Shown here piece by piece: positions 1 through 8,712 of a DNA stretch of 28,714 nt. Below the pieces are notes generated by a model that was not told where the DNA came from, ran no database searches, and worked only from the letters and a program-made list of their open reading frames with translations. The number at the start of each line of letters is the position of its first letter. Positions within the stretch are counted from its first letter, which is position 1. The stretch is from Pseudomonadota bacterium (GTDB lineage: Bacteria; Pseudomonadota; Gammaproteobacteria; Steroidobacterales; Steroidobacteraceae), in contig JAJZLX010000370.1 in the NCBI GenBank assembly GCA_021850555.1, forward strand, positions 496-29,209, given 5' to 3'. A program made the position numbers and the translations under genes.

Positions 1-2182
1 AATAGGGCGGAGTGCCGGTCACCATCTCGTAGAGGATCACGCCCAGGGCGTAGATATCGGCGCGCTCATCGACCCGCTTGCCGAGGATCTGCTCGGGCGC
101 CATGTACTTGGGCGAGCCGATGACGTAGCCGGTGCGGGTCAGCTGGGTCTCGCTCTCGCGCTGCGCGGCGGCCACACCGAAGTCCACGATCTTCAGCAGG
201 CCCTCCTGGTTGATCAGCACGTTCGCGGGCTTGAGGTCCCGATGCACGATGCCCACGCGATGCGCGACCGCCATGCCGGTGCAGATGTCCCCGCCGAACT
301 GAAGAGCGCGCCTGAGCTCGAGCGGCTTCTCCCCGGTGATCTCGCTGCCAAGAGTGTGCGAGGGGAAATACTCCATCGAGATCGCATAGTTTCCCTGGAT
401 ATAGAGGAAATCGTAGATGCGGATGACGTTTTGGTGTGTGATCTTGCGCGAGTAGCGCAGCTCGTGGACGAAGCGCTTCATGACTTCCTCGTCCGTCGCC
501 ACATTGGGGTTGAGGAACTTCAGGATCAGCCGCTCATCGACCACCGTGTCCTCCATCAGCAGCACGGTGCCGAAGGCGCCCTTGCCGATGCGCTCGAGGT
601 ACTTGTAGCGGCCTTCGAGGATGTCGCCGGTCTTGAGCGTCTGGATATCGAGCCGGGCGGTATCCTTCGGCTCCGCCCGGGCCGGCGCGCGGGCCGCCGG
701 AGGGGGCAGGGGGGACTGGGGCAGGACGATCTCCGCGGTCGCCGGCGCGGCCGCGAGGCGCCGCTCGAGATCGGCGAGCGCCGCTTCGGCGGCGCGGGCG
801 ATGGTCTGATCGGGCGCGGCCGCCTGGGCCTTGAGCTGGTTGCGCACCGGCTCGGCGCCGCCTGCATCGGCAAGACCGGCGAGGGCCTGCATGGCCTCGA
901 TCCGCACCTCCCGCTCGGGCCTGTCGAGCAGCGGCATCAGGGTTTCTGCGAGCCGCGCATCGCCGAGTCTGCCGAGGGCGCGCACCACGATGGGCATGGC
1001 CTTGGTCTTGCCCTCCCTCAGCATCTCCAGCAGCCGGGGCACGGCTCGCTTGCTGCCGATCTCGGCGAGCGCATCGACCGCCCGCTCGCTCACCCACCAG
1101 TCGGCGTCGCGCGTCGCCTGGATGAGCGAGTCGACGGCGCGCTCGTCCTTGGTCTGGTTGAGGATCTCGATGGCGGCGCGGCGGATGTCCTGGTCCTGGT
1201 CCCGCACGAGCTGCAGCACCGCATCGATCACCCGTGGTCCGCCGATCTTGCCGAGCGCATCCGCCGCCCGCGAGCGCACCCACCAGTCGCTGTCCTTCAG
1301 CGCCGCGAGCAGATGCTTCACCGATTTGGCGTCGCCCACCTCGTTCAGCACCTCGACCGCGGCCCGCCGGGCGCTTTCGTTCTCGTCCTTGAGCACCGCG
1401 ATCAGGTAGCGGATGGTGTCCGGATCGTTGGCTTTGATGACGACATCGACGGCCTTGTTCTGTACGTCGATCTCGGGATCCTTCAGCAGCTCGCAGACTC
1501 TCTCGACGTCGATCGCCCCATCCATGCGCTGCAGCGCCGACAGCGTCGCGCCGCGGATCAGTTTGTTGGGGTCGCCGAGCAGGCTCTGCAGCGCGGTGTG
1601 CACCTCCGGGGTGTTGAAGCGCGAGAGGACATTGATGATGTGCACGCGCGCTATCGGGTCCTTGCCGTGCAGGCGCTGGATGAGCTCCGGCAGCGCGGCG
1701 GGGCCGGTGAGCTCGCCGATGATGCGAAACAGCGCGGCCTTCTCGTTCGGCTCCTGGGTGTAGGCGGCGTTCAGCAGCTCGCGCACCGTGAAGCGCGACT
1801 TGTGCGCGGCGATGACCTCCAGGAGCTTCGCCTTGGCGATCCCCGGGGTAGACAGCGCATCGAGCAGCAGGTTGGGCGGGAAGTTGCGGCTGCTGGTGAG
1901 CGCCCAGGCGATGCCCGCGATCACCCGCGGACTGCCCTCGACCAGCCCCTGCATGAACTGGGGAAGGGTCTTGGGACTCACCAGGTGCGCCAGGACCTCG
2001 ACCAGGGCGAGCGTGGCGTTCTTGTCAGCCTCGGGCAGCGTCGCGAGGATCGGGCCGATCGCACCCGGTCCCAGCTCCTTCAGGCGCGCGACGGATTTTT
2101 GGGTTTCGGCGCTCGCCGGGTCCGCCGAGGACCGGATGCCGGTGATCAGCCGGTCGGCGCGCACATTGGTTAAAAAGCTCAT
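1..2182 (-). CDS. HEAT-repeat protein with C-terminal Ser/Thr protein kinase domain (3' end cut by window)
   Basis: The reading frame starts at ATG 2182 and runs off the window after about 727 residues. Residues about 20-440 are helical HEAT/PBS-lyase-like repeats; two near-identical units carrying a DWWV motif lie 62 residues apart, at about 298 and 360. A Pro/Ala-rich linker follows. A Hanks-type kinase domain then begins near residue 523, with a glycine loop GKGAFG (533-538), an Lys in LILKF (K555), the catalytic loop HRDLKPAN (from H647), DFG (D667) and a YMAPEQ activation-segment end. All visible catalytic residues are present, so it should be an active cytoplasmic kinase; the HEAT array probably binds partner proteins. 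The substrate is unknown. The gene is divergent from mrp. The start is moderately secure: an AGGAG lies 21 bases upstream, farther than ideal. Any region after the kinase domain lies outside the window. Confidence 0.85.
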   Translation of the reverse strand, partial: MSFLTNVRADRLITGIRSSADPASAETQKSVARLKELGPGAIGPILATLPEADKNATLALVEVLAHLVSPKTLPQFMQGLVEGSPRVIAGIAWALTSSRNFPPNLLLDALSTPGIAKAKLLEVIAAHKSRFTVRELLNAAYTQEPNEKAALFRIIGELTGPAALPELIQRLHGKDPIARVHIINVLSRFNTPEVHTALQSLLGDPNKLIRGATLSALQRMDGAIDVERVCELLKDPEIDVQNKAVDVVIKANDPDTIRYLIAVLKDENESARRAAVEVLNEVGDAKSVKHLLAALKDSDWWVRSRAADALGKIGGPRVIDAVLQLVRDQDQDIRRAAIEILNQTKDERAVDSLIQATRDADWWVSERAVDALAEIGSKRAVPRLLEMLREGKTKAMPIVVRALGRLGDARLAETLMPLLDRPEREVRIEAMQALAGLADAGGAEPVRNQLKAQAAAPDQTIARAAEAALADLERRLAAAPATAEIVLPQSPLPPPAARAPARAEPKDTARLDIQTLKTGDILEGRYKYLERIGKGAFGTVLLMEDTVVDERLILKFLNPNVATDEEVMKRFVHELRYSRKITHQNVIRIYDFLYIQGNYAISMEYFPSHTLGSEITGEKPLELRRALQFGGDICTGMAVAHRVGIVHRDLKPANVLINQEGLLKIVDFGVAAAQRESETQLTRTGYVIGSPKYMAPEQILGKRVDERADIYALGVILYEMVTGTPPY

Positions 2183-2394
2183 CAGCCGGTCTGCCGAGGC
2201 ACTCCTCTGCTCCCCCCTGTCCGCCCCGCTTCGTTGCGTGCCGGTGCCGCTCGAATGACGCGGATCGCTACCAGCTCACCGGGGCCGCGGTTTCTAAGGA
2301 CTGCGCGGGGGTCGCTCGAGGCCAGTATGCCACAGGCCGCCCGCCCGCCGCTCTTGCATGGCGCACATCCCATGCGCACTGTCTCGCGAGCCTC

Positions 2395-2400
2395 TAGAAT
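2395..2400 (+). promoter_or_regulatory. Possible -10 box upstream of mrp
   Basis: TAGAAT matches the sigma-70 -10 consensus at five of six positions and lies 38 bases before the mrp ATG, in the 255-base gap between the divergent kinase gene and mrp. No convincing -35 hexamer is seen at the usual spacing, so this is tentative. I see nothing else definite in the gap. Confidence 0.25.
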
Positions 2401-2437
2401 ACCCTCCCCTGGTCTTCCCGCTGTACCGCGATTCCCC

Positions 2438-3538
2438 ATGGCCGATGATCCCACCCTGGATGCTCTGCGCTCGGCGATCGAGTCTTACGTCGATCCGTAT
2501 CTCCATCAGACACTGCGCGAGGCTGGCGCGCTCAAGGAGCTCTCCGCCTCGCCGGGCGGCTATACGGCGCGCATCGAGGTGGGGTACCCCGTAGGGGGGT
2601 ATCAGGAGGATCTCGCCACGGCGCTGGCGGCGCACGTGGCGGCGGCGGGGCTGACCAGCAGCGCCCTTGAGGTGCAGGTGCGGTCGCTGATCCGCTCGCA
2701 CGCCGTGCAAAGGCCGCTGCAGCCGATCGGGCAGATCAAGAACATCGTGGCGGTGGCCTCGGGCAAGGGCGGGGTGGGCAAGTCCACCGTGGCGGTGAAT
2801 CTCGCTCTCGCCTGGGCTCAACAGGGGGCTCGCGTCGGGGTGCTCGATGCGGACATCTACGGGCCGAGCCAGCCGCTGATGCTCGGCCTCGCGGGCGAGA
2901 AGCCCGTCTCCCCCGACGGCAAGCACATCGAGCCGCTCAAGAAGCACGGGGTGGAGGCGATGTCCATCGGCTTCCTGGTCGATTCCGATCAGCCGATGGT
3001 CTGGCGGGGCCCGATGGTCACCCAGGCGCTCAGTCAGCTGCTGTCCCAGACCCACTGGGGCGAGCTCGACTACCTCGTCATCGACATGCCGCCGGGCACC
3101 GGGGATATTCAGCTGACGCTCGCCCAGCGCGTGCCCGTGGCGGGCGCCGTGATCGTCACAACCCCCCAGGACATCGCGCTGTCGGATGCCAGCAAGGGCC
3201 TGAAGATGTTCGAGAAGGTCTCGGTTCCGGTTCTGGGCATCGTGGAGAACATGAGTGTGCACGTGTGCTCGCATTGCGGACACATCGAGCACATCTTCGG
3301 CGAAGGCGGCGGAGCGCGCATGGCCGCCCAGTACGGCGCGAGGCTGCTCGGGGAGCTGCCGCTCGATGTGCGCATCCGGGAGGAGGCCGACGGCGGGCAG
3401 CCCACGGTGATCGCCGCTCCGGGCTCGGCCCGCGCCAAGGCGTATATCGAGATGGCCCGCCACACGGCCGGCGCGCTGGCGGTGCGGCCCCTGGACCACA
3501 GCAGCGTGTTTCCCAAGATCGTCGTTGAGAAGAAATGA
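2438..3538 (+). CDS. mrp: Mrp/ApbC/NBP35-family iron-sulfur cluster carrier ATPase
   Basis: The 366-residue protein matches the usual length of bacterial Mrp (E. coli about 369). An N-terminal MIP18/DUF59-like segment (about 1-90) precedes a deviant Walker A P-loop GKGGVGKST (residues 109-117), the DMPPGTGD motif typical of this ParA/MinD-like ATPase subfamily, and a C-terminal CSHC pair (C277, C280) expected to hold a bridging [4Fe-4S] cluster at the dimer interface. Family knowledge gives the role: a cytoplasmic scaffold or carrier that transfers Fe-S clusters to apoproteins. ATG 2438 is preferred because the upstream in-frame extension has no homology and would run into the gap. Mrp followed by dcd is a conserved arrangement in gammaproteobacteria such as Pseudomonas. 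The 139-base gap to dcd suggests dcd may also have its own promoter. Confidence 0.95.
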   Translation: MADDPTLDALRSAIESYVDPYLHQTLREAGALKELSASPGGYTARIEVGYPVGGYQEDLATALAAHVAAAGLTSSALEVQVRSLIRSHAVQRPLQPIGQIKNIVAVASGKGGVGKSTVAVNLALAWAQQGARVGVLDADIYGPSQPLMLGLAGEKPVSPDGKHIEPLKKHGVEAMSIGFLVDSDQPMVWRGPMVTQALSQLLSQTHWGELDYLVIDMPPGTGDIQLTLAQRVPVAGAVIVTTPQDIALSDASKGLKMFEKVSVPVLGIVENMSVHVCSHCGHIEHIFGEGGGARMAAQYGARLLGELPLDVRIREEADGGQPTVIAAPGSARAKAYIEMARHTAGALAVRPLDHSSVFPKIVVEKK

Positions 3539-3665
3539 CGGGCCCGTGGCCGCGGCCATCGCCGCGGCGCCTCTGACGGGCGCCACGGCGTAATTCGGCG
3601 TACCTGCATTTGCGCGCGATTCCAACGTGGATGATGTTGAGCGTGGATGTCTTGTCTTCCGAGAG

Positions 3666-3671
3666 TATGAT
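3666..3671 (+). promoter_or_regulatory. Possible -10 box directly upstream of dcd
   Basis: TATGAT (five of six to the -10 consensus) ends six bases before the dcd ATG at 3678. If used, transcription would begin at or next to the start codon, giving a nearly leaderless mRNA. No clear Shine-Dalgarno sequence precedes the ATG. No good -35 hexamer is visible at 16-18 base spacing, so confidence is low. Confidence 0.25.
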
Positions 3672-3677
3672 TGCCCG

Positions 3678-4841
3678 ATGAGCATCAAGTCAGACCACTG
3701 GATCCGCCGCATGGCGCGCGAGCATGGCATGATCGAGCCGTTCGAGGCCGGGCAGGTCCGCTACGTCGAGGGCCAGAAGATCGTCTCCTACGGAACCTCG
3801 AGCTACGGCTACGATGTGCGCTGTGCCGATGAGTTCAAGATCTTCACCAACATCAATTCGACCATCGTCGATCCGAAGGGCTTCGACGAGAAGAGCTTCG
3901 TCGACGTCAAGTCCGGTGTGTGCGTGATTCCGCCGAACTCCTTCGCGCTGGCGCGCACGGTGGAGTATTTCCGCGTTCCTCGCAGTGTGCTCGTGGTCAC
4001 GCTCGGCAAGTCTACGTACGCAAGGTGTTTCCGTGGGGATACGCGCGTGGCCCTGGTGGACGGCACCGCGCCGACACTGGAGGAAATGGCGCGCCGCCAC
4101 GATTCCGGCGAGCATTTCCGCGGCTACAGCATCGGACCGGACGGCAGGCTGATCGTTTCCCGGCTCCAAGCGCCCCGATTCATCGGGCGCGATCCGCTGC
4201 TCGAGATCGAGCTCGATGGCGGGCAGCGCATCCGCGCCACGGCGGATCATCAGTTCATGCGGCGCGACGGCCGGTTGGCGCAAGCGCAGACGCTGCGTCC
4301 GGGCGATGCGCTCATGCCGCTGTACCGCGATCTCATCAGGGGACATGAGGCCGTCTATCAGCCGATCGATGGGCGCATGTACGCCACACATCGCCTTGCC
4401 GAGGAGTGCAGTCTCAGGCATGGAATTCATACGGACGTGCCGGCCGCCCATCGCCACCCCGTGGGGCTGGATCGCCGCAACAGCCCGATTCACGGCGCTG
4501 CGGCGTATCGGAATCACAAGGTCGCGGCGATCCGGGAGCTGCCCGGCGACCACGACGTCTATTGCCTGACGGTGCCCGAAGCCGGCAACTTCGCCCTCCA
4601 CGCGGGCGTCTTCGTCCGCAATTGCGGCATCATCGTGAACGTGACGCCCCTGGAGCCGGAGTGGGAAGGGCACGTCACGCTGGAGTTTTCCAACACCACG
4701 CCCCTGCCGGCGAAGATCTATGCCAACGAGGGCGTGGCGCAGATGCTGTTCTTCGAGTCGGACGAGGTATGCGCGACCTCCTACAAGGATCGCGGCGGCA
4801 AATACCAGGGACAACGGGGCGTGACGCTGCCGAAGACCTGA
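3678..4841 (+). CDS. dcd: dCTP deaminase precursor containing an intein
   Basis: The continuous frame encodes 387 residues, about twice the usual size. Residues 1-116 and 316-387 together make an uninterrupted 188-residue dCTP deaminase (E. coli Dcd is 193), and residues 117-315 are an intein. The enzyme deaminates dCTP to dUTP, feeding dTMP synthesis. The N-extein ends with GKSTYAR, which holds the Ser and Arg corresponding to E. coli S111 and R115. The C-extein resumes with [14 protein letters not shown] and includes HVTLEFSN with the catalytic Glu. The insertion point is therefore inside the active site, and the unspliced precursor is unlikely to be active. ATG 3678 gives the family N-terminus ([13 protein letters not shown]); the in-frame ATG at 3627 would add 17 unrelated residues. 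The gene lies downstream of mrp and converges on the DUF3108 gene. Confidence 0.95.
   Translation: MSIKSDHWIRRMAREHGMIEPFEAGQVRYVEGQKIVSYGTSSYGYDVRCADEFKIFTNINSTIVDPKGFDEKSFVDVKSGVCVIPPNSFALARTVEYFRVPRSVLVVTLGKSTYARCFRGDTRVALVDGTAPTLEEMARRHDSGEHFRGYSIGPDGRLIVSRLQAPRFIGRDPLLEIELDGGQRIRATADHQFMRRDGRLAQAQTLRPGDALMPLYRDLIRGHEAVYQPIDGRMYATHRLAEECSLRHGIHTDVPAAHRHPVGLDRRNSPIHGAAAYRNHKVAAIRELPGDHDVYCLTVPEAGNFALHAGVFVRNCGIIVNVTPLEPEWEGHVTLEFSNTTPLPAKIYANEGVAQMLFFESDEVCATSYKDRGGKYQGQRGVTLPKT
4026..4622 (+). other. Mini-intein in Dcd (199 aa) with eroded HNH region
   Basis: It runs from Cys1 (TGT 4026) to Asn199 (AAT 4620-4622); the next residue is the extein nucleophile Cys (TGC 4623). Block A is [10 protein letters not shown]. 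Block B is [10 protein letters not shown], with the TxxH motif at residues 72-75. Next come FMRRDG and [14 protein letters not shown], typical of HNH-bearing inteins. The C-terminal blocks are [15 protein letters not shown] and HAGVFVRN. The middle (residues 121-154) keeps THRLAEE and [13 protein letters not shown], which resemble the start of an HNH homing-endonuclease insert, but the rest of that domain is missing. Unusual points are Arg instead of His before the terminal Asn, and Cys and Gly where block F usually has Asp and His. From its conserved blocks it should excise itself by protein splicing; activity is inferred. The frame has no stop codon or frameshift. Confidence 0.93.
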
Positions 4842-4848
4842 GCGCGGC

Positions 4849-4862
4849 GCCGGCGCGCCGGC
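4849..4862. terminator. GC palindrome between convergent dcd and DUF3108 genes
   Basis: GCCGGCGCGCCGGC is a perfect 14-base palindrome occupying most of the 23-base gap between the two convergent stop codons. It could form a short stem on either strand and act as a weak bidirectional transcription barrier. It has no T-run on either side, so it is not a classical intrinsic terminator. Confidence 0.25.
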
Positions 4863-4864
4863 CG

Positions 4865-5599
4865 CTACTGCTTCTTGAAGGACAGGATGTTGAGCGAGAA
4901 CAGCGTGCTGTCGCCGCGGCGTTGCTCGAGCCGCGCCGGCAGATAATCGAGCGAGGGGGCGAGCCACATGTAGGTGGTGCGCCGCGCCTTGTCGTGGTGA
5001 CTGGTATAGATCAGGGTGTGCAGCCGGCCAAGAGGGGTATGCAGCATCGCCTCGCCCCGGCGCATGAACTGGAACTGATTGATCACGTCCGTGTTGAGCA
5101 TCCAGAAGCTCGACGGCGGTTTGCCGGCGAGAAACGCCAACATCAGCGCAATCTGCACCGAGCCTGGATCCTGGGTGCCGGGCTCGAGCTTCAGGTCCAG
5201 GGGCTTGCCCTTGGCGGTGCCGGTGAGGCGCCCGCGCGTCCAGTCGAAGGTCACGCGCTCGGCCGGCCCGTGGCCCTCGGCCTCGAAGCTCAGGGGCCGG
5301 ACCTCGCCGTCCGAGATCGTGAAGCGGCTTTCCTGCCGGATGGCCTGATGGAAGAACAGCCGAAACAGTCCTGTTGCGTGATCGCTCGAGGTGTACCGGT
5401 AGTTGCCCGGCGAGGTCTGGGTCAGCGTCAGCGTGGAGGTGCCGGCGGTGATGCCGTGCCAGGCGATGGAGTAGGTCGCCACGAAGGTCGCGGGCGAGAC
5501 GGGCGCGGGGGCGGCGGCTGCACGGCACAACACGGCCACGGCCAGCACTGCCGCCAGGCCGAGGGCCCCGCGCCGCAAAGCATCAATTCTGATCCGCAC
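4865..5599 (-). CDS. DUF3108 family exported protein
   Basis: The protein of about 244 residues has a basic N-terminus, a hydrophobic stretch (GALGLAAVLAVAVLC) and an Ala-rich cleavage-like region, consistent with a signal peptide and a periplasmic location. The mature part is beta-rich, with family-typical text such as YSIAWHGITAGT near its start and SLDYLPARLEQ near its end; this matches DUF3108, which often lies next to purN in gammaproteobacteria. Its function is unknown. I chose the GTG at 5599 because GGAGG lies six bases upstream and the start places the signal peptide correctly; ATG 5638 would overlap purN by 56 bases and add unrelated residues. With GTG 5599 the gene overlaps the end of purN by 17 bases, suggesting translational coupling as the last gene of the purM operon. 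Confidence 0.85.
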   Translation of the reverse strand: MRIRIDALRRGALGLAAVLAVAVLCRAAAAPAPVSPATFVATYSIAWHGITAGTSTLTLTQTSPGNYRYTSSDHATGLFRLFFHQAIRQESRFTISDGEVRPLSFEAEGHGPAERVTFDWTRGRLTGTAKGKPLDLKLEPGTQDPGSVQIALMLAFLAGKPPSSFWMLNTDVINQFQFMRRGEAMLHTPLGRLHTLIYTSHHDKARRTTYMWLAPSLDYLPARLEQRRGDSTLFSLNILSFKKQ

Positions 5600-6244
5600 T
5601 GAAATCCTCCACCAGCGGCTCATCGAGCGGGCGGCCATCGAGCCATGGGCGCTGCCGGCGCCAGAGGAGCCGCCCGTCCGACAGCCATCCGATGACGCGA
5701 GGATAAATGATGTGCTCGGTCGCCTGCACCCGCGCCGACAGGCTCTCCTCGGTATCCCCGGGCTGCACCTCGATTCTGGACTGTAGCACCAGCGGGCCGC
5801 CGTCGAGCTCCCCGGTCACGAAGTGCACGCTCGCGCCATGCCTGCGCTCCCCGGCCTCGAGCACCCTCCGGTGGGTATGGAGCCCGGTGTATTTCGGCAG
5901 CAGCGAGGGATGAATGTTGAGAATGCGCCCGGCGCGGGCCTCGACGAATTGCGGGGAGAGAATGCGCATGAAGCCCGCGAGCACGATGACGTCGGGCTTT
6001 GCTGCGGCGAGGACTGTATCGAGCGCGTGCTCGAAAGCCGCCCGTTGCGTCGGTCCCTGCCAGGGGATGAGGTGGGTATCGATACCCAGTGTCCGCGCGG
6101 TGTCGAGGCCCGCCGCGCCGGGCCGGTCGCTGATGACCGCGACCACGCGCGCGTTGAGACGGCCCTCGCGGCACTGGCGCGCGATCGCCGCCATGTTGGA
6201 GCCTCGGCCGGAGATCAGGATCGCGAGGCGCAGCGGCGGGCGGC

Positions 6245-6248
<4 letters not shown>
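5583..6248 (-). CDS. purN: Phosphoribosylglycinamide formyltransferase (GART)
   Basis: PurN transfers a formyl group from 10-formyl-THF to glycinamide ribonucleotide, the third step of purine synthesis, in the cytoplasm. The 221-residue protein starts SRPPLRLAILISGRGSN, containing the phosphate-binding SGRGSN loop. It has the active-site segment ILNIHPSLLPKYTGLHTH (the catalytic Asn and His of N-I-H) and VHFVTGELDGGP with the essential Asp in LDGG. The start is GTG 6248, whose last two bases form part of the natural purM stop (GTGA overlap, four bases), a classic coupled arrangement. The open frame extends upstream to 6434, but that part is out-of-frame purM sequence. Because ribosomes translating purM meet an earlier TGA (6431-6433), coupled translation of purN may be reduced unless the stop is an error or is read through. 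Confidence 0.95.
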
Positions 6249-7282
<1,034 letters not shown>

Positions 7283-7497
7283 GAAGTTGCCTAGTTGGGA
7301 GCCTGATGTCCGAAAGCACGCCCGGACGGCGCAGGCGGCACGCCCGGCCGATTGATCGGAACAGCCGATGGGCTGGCCGCACGAGGCGCCGCGCCGACCC
7401 CGGGCCAGTCAAGCCGGGGCGGCCGCCGTGCGGCCCGCGCGCGTATGATATTGTACATTCCGTTCCGCGCCGTGGCGCGCTGCAGACAATCAATCGG
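7283..7497. promoter_or_regulatory. Divergent promoter region between purM and the DUF2066 gene
   Basis: This 215-base gap must hold the start signals for both divergent operons. Overlapping -10-like boxes occur on the two strands: TATGAT at 7444-7449 (+), about 50 bases before the DUF2066 ATG, and TACAAT at 7455-7450 (-), about 170 bases before purM. Neither has a good -35 partner, so exact promoters are uncertain. The AT-rich patch stands out in otherwise very GC-rich DNA. Confidence 0.3.
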
Positions 7498-8709
7498 ATG
7501 GCAGCCTGCAAGACCCCCCCCTTTCACATCCGGCGAGCACTGCTGGTCCTCGTGTGCGTGATGGTGCCGCTCACGAGCTGGGCGACCCGCCGCGTTCCGG
7601 TGTTCCTGGTCGATGTCGCCGGTCAGTCGGTGCCGGCGCTGCAACAGGCCATGCGCGCCGCTCTGGTGCGCGCGACCGGCCGGCCGGAGTCGGCGACGGA
7701 CCCGGCGTTCGCCTCCCTGGTGGCCCAAGCGCCGAAGTATGTGGTGAATTACCAGCGCGGCCCACAGGGCGAGCTGCAGGTGGCGTTCGACGGCGCTGCG
7801 GTTGATCGAGTCATCACCAGCCTGGGGCACAGTGTCTGGAGTGCCAATCGGCCCTTCACGCTCGTCGTGCTCAACCCCATGCCGGACCAGACGGATTACG
7901 AGGCCGATCACGCGGCCATCGGGCAGGCTGCCCAGGCCCTCGGCCTGCCGATCAGCATCATGCCGCTGCCGGTCACGGATGCGAGCGGCCGGCTGCTGCC
8001 GCGGGAGGCCCTGCTTCAGCTCGTGCATCGCTTTGGGGCCGAGCAGCTGCTGGTCGGACAGCCGCCGGCGGCCCCCGCCAGTTCCTTCTCCGGCCCGGGC
8101 GCCACCGGCGTTTCCGGGGCGCGACAGCCGCCGCAGACCCTGGCGGCACCCCTCGCCTCGGCACCCGCCAATGCACCCGCCAATGCACCCGCCAATGCGC
8201 CCGCCAATGCGCCCGCCAATGCGCCCGCCGGCGGGAGCGCCGGCCCGGCGACCGCTCCATCCCGGTGGCACTGGACTCTGGTCACCCCGTTCATGGGGCG
8301 CAGCTTCACCGGATCGGTGAGCGCCGGGATCGAGGGGACGGTGGCGCTGCTGGCACCCCCGCCCACTTTGGCCGCCGATCGCTCCGGCGAGACCCGGGTG
8401 TGGATCGAGGACGTGTCGAGCCTGGCCGATTACGCCCACATCGAGGTGATGCTGGCGGCCATTCCGGGGGTGAGCCGGGCCAACGTCAGCGAGGTCCAGG
8501 GCCGTACGGCCGTGTTCGAACTGCAGGCCCGCGGCGGCGGCGCCACCATTGCCCGCATGCTGGCGAGCTCGCCGCATTTCGCACGCGTGCGCTCCGCGAG
8601 CGGCTCTCTCATCTACCGCTACCGGCCGGGGCCGGTTTCAGCGCCGCCGGCGAGCTTTCCTGCGACAACACCTCCCACGAGCCGGACATCGTCATCGGCA
8701 ATGCGCTGA
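7498..8709 (+). CDS. DUF2066 exported protein with ANAP repeat linker
   Basis: The protein of about 403 residues has a signal peptide: basic CKTPPFHIRR, a hydrophobic ALLVLVCVMVPL core, then SWA before the mature RRVPVFLVDVAGQS. The N-terminal domain (about 25-190) matches DUF2066, including the QQAMRAALVRATGRPE segment common in this family. Residues 222-241 are five copies of Ala-Pro-Ala-Asn. The C-terminal part (about 260-385) includes a second alpha/beta unit (VWIEDVSSLADYAHIE). Function is unknown; the protein is probably periplasmic. In Pseudomonas and relatives a DUF2066 gene also lies divergent from purM and close to hda, supporting the assignment. ATG 7498 is chosen because it places the signal peptide at the N-terminus; the open frame begins at 7306 but that extension is Arg-rich and not protein-like. 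Confidence 0.82.
   Translation: MAACKTPPFHIRRALLVLVCVMVPLTSWATRRVPVFLVDVAGQSVPALQQAMRAALVRATGRPESATDPAFASLVAQAPKYVVNYQRGPQGELQVAFDGAAVDRVITSLGHSVWSANRPFTLVVLNPMPDQTDYEADHAAIGQAAQALGLPISIMPLPVTDASGRLLPREALLQLVHRFGAEQLLVGQPPAAPASSFSGPGATGVSGARQPPQTLAAPLASAPANAPANAPANAPANAPANAPAGGSAGPATAPSRWHWTLVTPFMGRSFTGSVSAGIEGTVALLAPPPTLAADRSGETRVWIEDVSSLADYAHIEVMLAAIPGVSRANVSEVQGRTAVFELQARGGGATIARMLASSPHFARVRSASGSLIYRYRPGPVSAPPASFPATTPPTSRTSSSAMR
8161..8220 (+). repeat. Five 12-base coding tandem repeats in the DUF2066 gene
   Basis: The unit GCACCCGCCAAT occurs three times, followed by two copies of the variant GCGCCCGCCAAT and a partial sixth copy (GCGCCCGCC). It encodes (Ala-Pro-Ala-Asn)5, a flexible linker. 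The unit length is a multiple of three, so copy-number change would preserve the frame. Confidence 0.95.
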
Positions 8710-8712
8710 GTC

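Noticed and set aside
2182..2454. Small 90-residue open frame ending at the kinase start (TGATG)
   Set aside because: Composition is not protein-like, it overlaps the mrp start on the other strand, and no Shine-Dalgarno or homology is seen.
3539..3600. Intrinsic terminator after mrp (GGCGCC repeats)
   Set aside because: Only short self-complementary GC strings and no T-run; not enough to call.
3627..3677. Upstream in-frame ATG of dcd adding 17 residues
   Set aside because: The added residues do not match Dcd, while ATG 3678 gives the family N-terminus.
2294..3730. Long open frame antisense to mrp and part of dcd
   Set aside because: It is Arg/His/Pro-rich with no family resemblance and lies opposite clearly real genes; long antisense frames are expected at this GC content.
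8161..8220. CRISPR-like array
   Set aside because: Contiguous 12-base units without spacers inside a coding frame; it is a protein linker repeat.
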